Positions 37,501 through 49,500 of a stretch of DNA of 64,000 nucleotides are shown piece by piece. Every line of letters starts with the position of its first letter. Position 1 is the stretch's first letter. This DNA comes from Arenicola marina. Taxonomy: Eukaryota > Annelida > Polychaeta > Arenicolidae. A model generated the notes under the pieces. That model saw only the letters and a list, made by a program, of their open reading frames with translations, searched no databases and was not told where the DNA came from. A program made the translations under genes and the position numbers. The stretch lies in the NCBI GenBank assembly GCA_964019135.1, contig OZ025258.1:11749771-11813770 (forward strand). The letters run 5' to 3'.

Positions 37501-40500
37501 TAATTGTTCATGGCTTTTCCACGATAGCTTTTTTTTCACAATTTTTCCAGGCTTCCCCTTGACGGTAGGAACTCGCAAGGCAGCCTGGTGAATTCCTTTG
37601 GATAATCATACTGTCGTGACGGGGGACTTCACGTACCTCGGCGATGAGTACGAGATTCTCCAGCACGTTGGGGTTTAATTGGTGTGTGGCTGACTGGTGC
37701 GTCACGAACGGACACTTGTGCTTCTCAATAAGGTCTGGAGGAAGAAAACACCTTAGCTGTTTAAACATATTTATTTAACGACTTTTAAATTACAGCAGGC
37801 AAGAGCGTCCCTTGCGGTACAGTATGAAGGACTGGAATTTACATATTCTTTCAATTTCTTATACTGGTTTCTCGTTGATGAAGGCAATGCTCTTAAGCAT
37901 AGCGGTAAACTACAGCTTTTTTACCCATAAGCCACAGATCTTCCGATTCAGCGGAAAGCACTACATTCCACTTACCACTTATTTTGCCGGTAAATTGCTT
38001 TTGCATTGACTCTTCAATCTTCTCGTCGGATTTCTCTGCAATAAATACATGAATTTAGATATCGAGCGGCCTTATATTAGGCTGTTATTGTCAGCACTTT
38101 CATTCATAACCTTCTAGTTCACCGCATTTATATTGATGGGAATCAACAGCAATGTCTTCAAATGACGTTCAAAGAAACCACCCACTCGTCCATTAATTTT
38201 TCCTTGACAAATAATAGCAATTAATTAACACCATAAAGATGTCACATCCTTTAACAAAAATTTGACACAAATCTAGTTGCTGCATGTAAATATGCCACTG
38301 TCATATGTTTTGCTCCGGGTCCCCGCTCGCCAATGAACACCAGTTACATGGCAGCGTAACACAGGGTCATGGTTCACAACTTCCGCCAAGACGAGAGGCG
38401 AGAGGCGGACGATTCGACATTTGTTGTGTGGGAAAAGGTGGACATGTCACGGAGCAACGAGCCTGTTTAAAAGATATCAACGGTGCTACCTAGGAACCTT
38501 ACATAACATTTATGCAGTTAAAAAATACTGGATTTGGCTTATTTTACAAAGCTGTACTGTCCCGGCAACCCAAAGCGCTCTGTGGAGTCATAGGCTTGGT
38601 TTGAGCTGTGGCTGGGCCCTGTCAGAATTTTGCCCGTCCTACAGCCACAGAACTGGGGCTAGGCAGCTTCATGGTACAGCCACAGAACTGGGGCTAGGCA
38701 GCTTCATGGTACAGCCACAGAACTGGGGCTAGGCAGCTTCATGGTACAGCCACAGAACTGGGGCTAGGCAGCTTCACGGTACAGCCACAGAACTGGGGCT
38801 AGGCAGCTTCATGGTACAGCCACAGAACTGGGGCTAGGCAGCTTCATGGTACAGCCACAGAACTGGGGCTAAGGCAGCTTCATGGTACAGCCACAGAACT
38901 GGGGCTAAGGCAGCTTCATGGTACAGCCACAGAACTGGGGCTAGGCAGCTTCATGGTACAGCCACAGAACTGGGGCTAGGCAGCTTCACGGTACAGCCAC
39001 AAAACTGGGGCTAGGTAGCTTCACGGTACAGCCACAGAACTGGGGCTAGGCAGCTTCACGGTACAGCCACAAAACTGGGGCTAGGCAGCTTCACGGTACA
39101 GCCACAGAACTGGGGCTAGGCAGCTTCATGGTACATCCACAGAACTGGGGCTAGGCAGATTCACGGTACAGCCACAGAACTCGGGCTAGGCAGCCTCACG
39201 GTAAAGCCACAGCACACAGGTCCACCCCGCTCACCGAGACCGTCCTGCGTCAGTCTGTACACATAGGCCAGGAGGTCGAAGGCTTCACAGAGCAGGTCGC
39301 CGAGTCCCAGGGCCAGGTAGGGGGACAGCCGCGTCCGGCAGGGCCCCATCAACAGGTACTGAAGCAAACCACAATAGAGAAATACGAAATGATGCTGTTT
39401 AATTAAAGGCACATGGGGGCTAAGGCTGAGGCAAAACAAACCTCCAGGGGTGAGCATTAACATATGACTTCGCTATTGCAGACCTCCAGAAATAAACTAT
39501 AACACTTCTTGTACACTGCGTAACTACAGCGTATACCTGCTGAGTATAAGACTTGTTCCCCAGTGACTATATAACTGGTTCTCTGCTCAACTATAGCACT
39601 TCTTCCCTGTTTCTGTAGAAGCCGTTCCCGTCTTAACTATAGCAGTGGTTGAAGCGTCCTGAATATACAACCAGCCACGACCCACTCACCCGCGGACTCT
39701 CCACGCCCCGCGCCTCCACCAGCTGTTCCCGCAGCTGTGTCACGAGGTCTCTCAGCACGTGGTCGTCCTGGGACGCACTCTGCCCGTTGTCAACGTTGTT
39801 GGAGTTGCCGGCGGCGGCGGCGGGGGTGGTGGTGGCGGCGGCGGCTCCGGCTTTGTCTCCCCCGCCGCCACCCTTGCCGCTGCCCCGCTCCCCGAGTCGC
39901 ACGGCCGCAGACAGACAGTGCACCAACAGTTGTCGAACCTTCAACCAAGCGACCTGAAAGAACACGCACGCAGTGAAGTCGTCAACTAGCAAGTGATAGG
40001 ATATAACGCAACAACGAAAGCAAGAACAGACGGTGAATGCACACAGTGGTTGCCACAATACAAGGTGCATATAGGAGTCAGTATTTAGCACGTACCCCAC
40101 CAGTACTCGTCCCGATGGCCTAAATTGTGGCTAGGGACCATTGGGAGTAATGACTTAATGATCTGCGGTCTAGTGCGCTAACCACTACACCAGGGAGGGC
40201 CCCAGGGACCTACTGATCTGCGGTCAAGAGGGTTAAACACTACACCAGGGAGGCCCCCAGAGAATATTGATCTGCGGTCTAGTACGCTAGCCACTACACC
40301 AGGGAGGCCCCCAGGGAATATTGATCTGCGGTATATTGCGCTAACCGCTACACCAGGGAGGCCCCCAGGACCTATTGACCCGCCGTCTAGTGCGCTAACC
40401 ACTACACAAGGGAGGCCTTTAGGACTTATTGATCTGCGGTCTAGTGCGCTAAGCAGTACACCAGGGAGGTCCACAGGACCTATTGCTCTGCGGTCTAGAG

Positions 40501-43500
40501 CGCTAACCACTACACCATGGAGGCCCCCAGGAAATATTGACCTGTGGCCCCGGACACTTGCGCTATTTGAACTCGCGACTTGCCGGTCCGCAGTCGAGAT
40601 CGCTACCCTCTCGACCACGGCTGCGCCCTCTGGCAAATTCTGGCCAAACAGGGAGTGAGTGTGTGTGAACAGTACCTCTTCCTGAAACGACAGCCGTTTG
40701 GTTTCCTCGGTCAGGGAGCGATCCGGAGGCTCCCACACAGACATGACGTACAGATCCCGATTGTCTCGGAGGTCCTGCCACACCGTCCGGTCCTTCTCCG
40801 GATCCACGTCCATGTAGGAGACCAGCTCCTCCGTCCGCTGGTGGCTGAATAGACAATGTCAACAGTAAATAAAGGGGTACAAACTTACCACATGAAGAGT
40901 AAACAACGGGGTACACATTTACAACGTGAAGAGTAAACAAAGGGTGAAAACTGAAACGTCAACAGTAAACAAAGGGGCACACTTACGTCAACAGTAAACA
41001 AAGGCGTATCAACTTACAAGCACAAGAGGAAACAAAGACATACACAACTTCTTTCACAATGGACAAGCAGCATTTAAACTATTATATACCATGTAACACT
41101 CATCAAGGAACACCCGGACAATGAGATGAATACATAAACATTTTCAGAAAAATGAACACTTGAGTGAGGACAAATTAATTAAAAACAAAAATTACAATAA
41201 AGATACAAAATTGACATTTTTGATGGCCATAAAACCATTTCAAACTATGTATACTTTTAGTATTTTCCAGCTAAATCCGGTTGTTATGGCTACGGGTTGA
41301 CCCTGACCTTGGCGTCTCCAGGATGAGATCCAGGAGAAGACGTTCCGTGGTGGCCGAGGCGAACTGCAGGGACTTCTGGAGCCGCGTCCGGAAATCCACA
41401 AATTCCTGAACTTTGCTGAAAGACCCGAACTTGTACGACATGATCAAGTGCTCTGTGGTCTGAAATCAGAAAATCGTTAACAAAATGGGGTGAGACTGGT
41501 GATTAATCGGGTGGATAGGTGGCTGTTTGTCAGCTACTAAACATCCATATCTATTATTAGCGGCACGTTTTGTTGAAAGTCTAAACAACAACCGGAAATC
41601 TAACTATAAAAGATCCAAATCGCCAGTAATAAATCCACGTTAAAACCTTGGTTGTTGGTTGTATATTCAGGACGCTTTAACCACTTTTGGTCACGTCGCG
41701 TCAATGGGAGAAGGAAGGGAGAGTGGAGCCATGTTTTAAACACCTTGGCAACGGTGTAGTAATATTCATATATGAGCGTATGATTAAATGTGTCTTGCGT
41801 GAGCCAACTTAGGTACCACCGGGCGGGCACGAGCCGGTGTGTCCAGATTAATAGGCAGGCCTCAGTATTTAACGTGTATTTGCCCATGTAACCGGCGTAC
41901 GTTATAGATCCTTATAGATTGAGATTTCGTAAAGAAACTGGTCTGCATAACTCGATAAATGGTTGCAGTTAAACTTAGTTCTAGATGTAAATCTTCCAAC
42001 GTACCTCAGGTATGGACTTCATGTACGTCTCCCAAAATACCTCAGGTATTACTGAGCGTGTCTTGTTAGATTTATGTAATGGTGACGAAGTATAGCCCCG
42101 CACAAAGTACCAAGAATACACGACGTCATAATGGCTAAACTAGACTGAACGCGAATTGAATGGTAATGGAGTCACTGGAGGTCTTACATCTTTGTGGTTG
42201 ACATTGAAGAACGCCAACATGGCGTTGTAGAGAAGACAGGCAGACGCCAAGAAACCGAGACGACTCATATGGTTCACGATGACGTAACTGAAAGAAAAAC
42301 AGGACAATCGCCATCTTACTTATACAACACACACCATGCAATGCAATTCCAGAGTAGGCTAACCATGTATTTTTCTTATCTCGCCTAGATTCATGAATAG
42401 ATAAATGAAAGATTGATAACACTGCATGTGCAATGCATGTTGGGTATTACATGTACTTTGGTTTTTACGGAATGTCAAGATGACGTCACCGTGTGACAAC
42501 GTATTCTGTACATAATTAATAATCTAAATCGTCGTTTAAATGAAGGAAAATATGCAACTTTATACATTCTATGCCATTACCCTGGAAATATTGTATTTAT
42601 CTCTGCAGAGAACATAAAGATACCACCAAACATATACCCCAGCACTTGTTTTTGCTTTTCCCCAGATGGCGGATATTTGTATGGGGTCACAGGAGCAGAT
42701 TTAGGAATTTGAAAAGCGGGGGGTGGGGGGGGGGGGTCACCACAGACAGTATGAATACGATCGTGGGTGGGGGGGGGGCCATCATTTTGATAACGACCTG
42801 GGGAGAGGGGGGGCACACCTCAGATGGCTTTGATTTGGCATGGAAAAACGGGATTCTTCCTCCAAGACCCCTAAACCCTTTCTCTAGATGGAAAAAAAAC
42901 GATGCATTAGGCCGATTTTGTGCGCACAGGGGCCAAACTAGGTCAAGGAACCTCCCGGGACGATGGAGGATGAACTATACCCAAGATTAGGCCCCACGAG
43001 CCCGGATTCAAACCCAGGAATCCATTGATTTGCGGCCTAGTGCGCGTCCTGCGTCATTTGTCGCACCAAAAAGTCTAATGACGCATTTCATTGAGTTGTG
43101 AGGGGACATGATGACGCATTGTAAATATATAGTGAGCAGACTGTGCACATGTCCCATAATTATAAGGAGCTCAGGGACACTGGGACCCACCCACTGGCCT
43201 ACCTATCAAAATCCCTGGGGAGGCCCCCTTAAGTCAGGGGCCGGTCACTTACCCTATGGAGTCGTGCTGTATATATCCCTGGGGAGGCCCCCTGAAGTCT
43301 GGGGCCGGCCACTTACCCTATGGAGTCGTGCTGTATATGTTTGATTTCCATGCTGTCGTAGAGCGCCGGACAAGGACCAAAGGCACCTGGAGCCCAACCG
43401 TAACAGACAACCCGATAATATACACAGTGCTTCGACATTGAAACAACAAGGATGGGTTCGCATCCTGTCTGGACTTAAATGGTACCTTGTTTCAGCGACA

Positions 43501-46500
43501 ATATTTTCAGACACAAACCAAATCATTTCTAGAGGTGTCTCACGGAAATGAGACTTAATGAATGACATCAAGGCTCATCCAGTATTATAATTTAACTCCA
43601 GAATGCATATTATAAGCCATATGCCGGTTCAGTAAGCGTACTAAGGGTGGTTACGTACGCTGTCGGGCATGTAAAGTTTAAATGCAAAAGATGAATATAA
43701 GAACAATAATACAAATAAATAATATTAATAAAATACGTAAATAATAATGATTATATCTAAATACATAAATATTCAATATAAATATTAAATATAACTGTTG
43801 AATATCCCGCCGATAGTATTATTAACTGATGATATATATACATGTATATAGTACCAGGGTATACATATACTAAAGGTGATATATATATATATATATATAT
43901 TCACGGTCATTATATATATACAATATATATATTATAACCGTGAATATATATATCACCTTTAATATATATATATCACCTTTAATATATATATATATCACCT
44001 TTAATATATATATAAATCACTTTTAATATAATAAATATATTAAAGGTGATGACATATATAAATTAACGGTGATGATATATACCTATATAGTAATGGTAAC
44101 GATACTGGCTGGCCGGGACGAGCTAAGCACCACTCACCGACTGTAGCGTAAAGCTTAATGAGAAGCAGCTTCAGCTGGAAACTGGAGGGACTCTTCTTCA
44201 GACCAGTTTTGAGCAGTAAGACGGCCTGCCACAGGAACCGACTCTCACCTGTTAAACACAACAAACCCAACCCATGAAACGCAATAACTTGTTTTATCCT
44301 TTCCGTCCAAATGATGGATGCGAAATCCACATGAAGTGATAATAAACATGGGTCACTTAACTACCGTGGGTTACGTGACGCAGTTAGGGAGTTAAATTTA
44401 AAGAGACTTTAAACGGCTAATTGGCACCAATACCTCCCCATATATATATAAATATATGGACATATGCACATAAATATATGGACATATGCACATAAATATA
44501 TGATTGCCATCCTATTCTATTGATGACTCTCCCCTGCGGCAGATTTCCATTTCACGGAACAGATCCCATGTTAGAACCAACACAATGGATCCGTGTATTA
44601 ACTGTAAGAGTACTACGTGAGATACGCGGAAACAATAGCTCGCGTTAACATGGACGAACGCCCCTCTGGACGCCTTGCCGTCTCAGCGGACAATGGCCTC
44701 ACCTGATTCCTGCCACAAGTCGTACAGAACGTGGACGGCAAGTTGAAGGTAAGGATCACTGTACTGCAAGTCTGTCGATAATAAATCTTCTCCTGCAATG
44801 AAAATGTTGAGACCATGAGTAAAAGCAGCAACAGTTTTGAATGTTTAATGGAGCAAAGGATAAGGAAGTAAAGTTAAGCGGGGTTTTTTTTTAGGCGGGA
44901 AGCCGATAATTACATAGATCTAGATGGTCGGTGATAACTTGGAAACTCATGATCTATACCACTATACTACCCACACTACCTTCTGTTAACTAGTCCAATA
45001 CCATTTATTAACCAGTATGCATAAGCCTATATTAACTACTAACCCCATTAACCAATATTAACTACTAACCCCATTAACCACCGCCCATTATGTATTAACC
45101 ACTACCTACCAAACTGGATTCCATTGGTGTAGTGTTTCAGGAGTTCTCCGACGAATGCTTCCTTCTCCTCCTTGCTGTAGTCGTCATGGTGACCGCACAC
45201 GTGCGCCAGCTGTAGTAACGTCAGGTGGCGCTGCATGCTTTTTGCCTGGTAACCCAACATACAGACGTCTTAGAAGGCATTCGGATAGACACAGAGCTAA
45301 GTGTTCAATCCGCCATGTTTGAGCTCGCAAATGTGTTCTTGTAATAAATGGAGGACGGGAGTAATACGGAAGCTATGCTGAAACAACGGCTTTCCCTGAC
45401 ATGAAAAAACGACCGGAAAAGACCACACGAAACTTAGACTAATTGATTTTGAAGATCTACTAACTTCATCAATATCAGGAACTTTGGGCTGTAATTTTCG
45501 CTTCGAAGTCCTTTCGTACATTACAGAAATAAATGTAATCGACTCCATGACGTTAGCTGTGCTATTGGAGTTTCATGTATTCGTTAGTGATAGAACAAGG
45601 ATATTTTCCTTACATACAGCACACGACAAAGAAACAATAGGGCTGAACCGTTTAAGCAGTGACAGCTGCAAACGTCGTAGGTATTAATTAAAAGGGAAAT
45701 GAAATATTGGTATTTAAGCCAGTTTGTGCAGATTGGATAAATTGAGGCAATAAATCTCAACGGGCAATGCAATGTGATGGGATGAAGTACATACGTCTTG
45801 AGGTAATGACACGCTATTGTCGTCTCCTAGTCCACTGTTGTCCTGTCGGCCTTTCAAAAACTGACAAAATACAAAGCGTGTCATGGCATTATTGCATGGA
45901 AATTAAGGAAGGGTATCGCGCAAAGCCAGAGTATAGCTAAAAAAGTATGCAAACGTTCAATTTGAAGGGCAGCCGGAAATTAAGGATCAACAGATAAAGT
46001 TTATCGACCACTCTCTTCGTTGTAGCATCCATATCCAGTTATCATCAAAACATGAGATGTAGAATAATTTGGTGTCTTAGGCTAATTTGGTGGAACATTT
46101 TTTTGCGGGTATTTGTTTACTTGATAGAAAGATTAGCTATAACGTACGTAGATATCACGAGGAAGGCGCAACAACAGATTAATCAATTATCGCCCTTTTC
46201 CCTGGTACACCCCCGTTCTATGGAGGAACATTTTACCTGTATTTGGTCTTCGCGCTCCAATAGTCGGATGTACGTCTTAACATCTGAATAGCAGCAGGGT
46301 TTGTCGCCGAAACGAGCGAAATACTGACTGAGGTATTCCAAAACGGACTCTGTAAAACAGTAACATATCTGTTTTTATCCACTGCGAAATTTATTTATAT
46401 ATAAGCTTATATTGTTTTTTTTTGAAAGAAGTATTTAATCAGTATTCAAACACATTTTACACTATAAAAGCATCACTATTATATAGCGATAAACGTGTAT

Positions 46501-49500
46501 TATGGTTATAGATAGTGAGCTGCAAAATATGATAATAGAAACAGACAAAGAATGATAGTAATTACGATGCAAAGTATCTTAGACGCCCATAAGAAGCTCA
46601 TTGCGTGATCGACCGATCCACGGAAGCACCAAATCCTTCTTGTTACATTAATATCAATCATTCGTATTGACACATGTGTATTTGCTCTTTCGTCTTCGCA
46701 CTATGCACTGATATTTTTTTATTTGCTTGATAAAAAATATAAATGTAATATCCAGCCTCTGTCACCTAGTTGTTAACATGATTAAGAAATCTTCCTCAAT
46801 ATAATTTTAGGGCTCTCTTAATTCAGAAAATCCACTTCCTGTGATAATCGCTCGACAAATCTTCCACTTAGCGCTAAGTCTAGTGGCGTAGCGTTAGTGG
46901 CGATTATGAATACGGCCCCTTACCTCTGGCACCTAGTTTTTCATTAATGTCAGGACAAGGATATAGAGATAAACACCTTACCTCTGTCACCTAGAGTTTC
47001 CTCAATGCAATCAATGACAGGGTCACTGACTTAACACCTTACCTCTGTCACCTAGAGTCTCTTTAATGCAATCAGCGACAGTGTCACCGACTTAACGCCT
47101 TACCTCTGTCACCTAGAGTTTCCTCAATGCAATCAACGACAGGGTCACCGACTTAACGCCTTACCTCTGTCATCTAGAGTTCCCTAAATGCAATCAATGA
47201 CAAGATCACCAACTTAACGCCTTACCTCTGTCACCTAGAGTTTCTTCAATGCAAGGTCACCGACTTAACGCCTTACCTCTGTCACCTAGAGTTTCTTCAA
47301 TGCAAGGTCACCGACTTAACGCCTTACCTCTGTCACCTAGAGTTTCTTCAATGCAAGGTCACCGACTTAACGCCTTACCTCTGTCACCTAGAGATTCCTC
47401 AATGCAATCAATGACAGGGTCACCGACTTAACACCTTACCTCTGTCCCCAAGAGTTTCTTCAATGCCATCAACGGCAAGGTCACTGACTTAACGCCTTAC
47501 CTCTGTCACCTAGAGTTTCTTCAATGCAAGGTCACCGACTTAACGCCTTACCTCTGTCACATGGGAGTTCCCTCAATACAATCAATGACAGGGTCGCGAG
47601 GACTTCACGCCTTACCCCTGTCCAGCGCTTTGTCGGCCGAGCGCTGCTGCAGCTGTCGACACAGCTCGAGGCGGGCCAGGAAGGGACCCCTAAACGGCCG
47701 CTGTGCCTGGGTCGCCGTCTCCACCTGAGCCTCCAGGAAGACATGCACCATCTCCTCTGTGAAGTCCACGCAGGGGGCCGAGCTGCAGGTAGCAACGCAT
47801 CCATGTTATACACCACCTGTTGGTCACTCTTGGGGAATGAAATGCTTCAGGCCTCTCGGGAAAATGCAAATGAAGCTGGATGAATGTCCCGAAATGCATT
47901 TGATGAGGAAAATAAAATGTTTTCAGGCTAAATGAGACCCAAGGAACCAGCCGGGACAGAGTGATGAATGATACACAATCCATAGCTAATCTCCGAGCAT
48001 GGTTTGAACTAACGGACAAAGAAATCCCGCACCCTACTTCACGGAAACTATAGTTAGCAAAGCATTATAGTGACCCTCTGTAGAATCCCTCCATTTTCAT
48101 TCAATTCATTAGTTCAATTACCGATAGCATCACAAACGCGGTGAAAAATTCAAACACAACAGCGCCATAACATATTATTTATAACATGACAATGATAGAA
48201 AAGCTATAAAATAAACCAAGAAGCCTTGAGCAAAGCTCTTCACCAACCTGTCATCCTCATTTGGCTTCCAATTGGCATCTTGCAGAGCAAAGACCGACCG
48301 AAAGTACTCCATATAAAACTTCCAATGGTCAGGCCTGAAATAGACATAAACCTCGTTGCCTCCACTGTATTTATATTCACAAACACAAGAAACGCCCATT
48401 TCAAAAAAATAGACCCATTAAGGCTCGCCTTCAAGCCCAAAAATATTTCGCATATTGTGAACTTTATGTACTAGATTAGGAGTAGACAACGTAACTTTAA
48501 AAGACAACTTAACGGTGATCATTTTAGTTCAATGGAATGCAAAGCATAAAAGTAAATGGCCTACTCCTTGATCAGTAATTCCCGGTATGCAGTATTCATT
48601 TCTGGCCAGCGTTCCAACCGCGTCAGTAACTCCGCACTTTTCGTCTCTTTGAAGTGTAGCTCATTGTTTAATTTTTCTGTGGAAGACGATCAGTACGCTC
48701 CAATTAACGACAACAGGTTACTTTATAGAACAGTAATATAATCGAGTGTTTGGGTGCGAAAGTTTTCAAGATATATGGCCCATTATTCTCCAAATCTGAT
48801 ATAACCTAGAATCATTAAAATATAATCAAAATTACAGAGATTGGCAGTCATGTTCACTTTCAATGCAAGCCATTTATGTATGTAGAGCAAATTTAGGCAT
48901 GATTTAGTAATGATGGTTGTGGCGAACACCCTACCTCCAAGCGGTCCTCCTATCACGTCCAGCGCTTCCTTGTATTTGCCCCTCTGTTCCAGGATCAGGA
49001 GAAACATCCGCACTTCTAGAAAGACCGAAATGGCGTGGCATAAACGATAATTTAAACAACAAAAATATTTTATTCTTTCAACAAGAATACACACAAATAA
49101 TCACAGAGAGGTACATCAATCACACTGGATAAGTTAAATAGCACAAAGAACTGTTGAGCAAGTCGCGCAAGTAATACATGTACTCCTAACATCTTAGGGC
49201 TTCAGCCTCAACTCGAGCTGGCTTGAACCTGGTTGGTTGCATATTGAGGACGCTTTAACCAATTTTGGTCATATCGCGTCAATGGGAGAGAGAAGGGAAG
49301 AGAGGAGCCATGTCCCCGGGGGTAACCCCCTACTCTTTGCGTAGAAGGACATGGGATTTGTTATCCTGCGACCACACAGACATGGTCACAGCGGGGCGCA
49401 AACCACCGATCCAGCTTGAACCCCGAACGTGAGGCAACACATCCGTCGTAATCCTGCTCCTAGCAGGATTAAATATGGACACAATCTCTGTCGTGACCCT

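Noticed and set aside
39649..39989. Plus-strand frames of 76-102 codons
   Set aside because: They are antisense to NAA25 exon 19, whose GC-rich sequence leaves other frames open.
40178..40813. 211-codon minus-strand frame
   Set aside because: Only its first ~56 codons are NAA25 exon 18; the rest reads through the donor into the tRNA-head repeat array.
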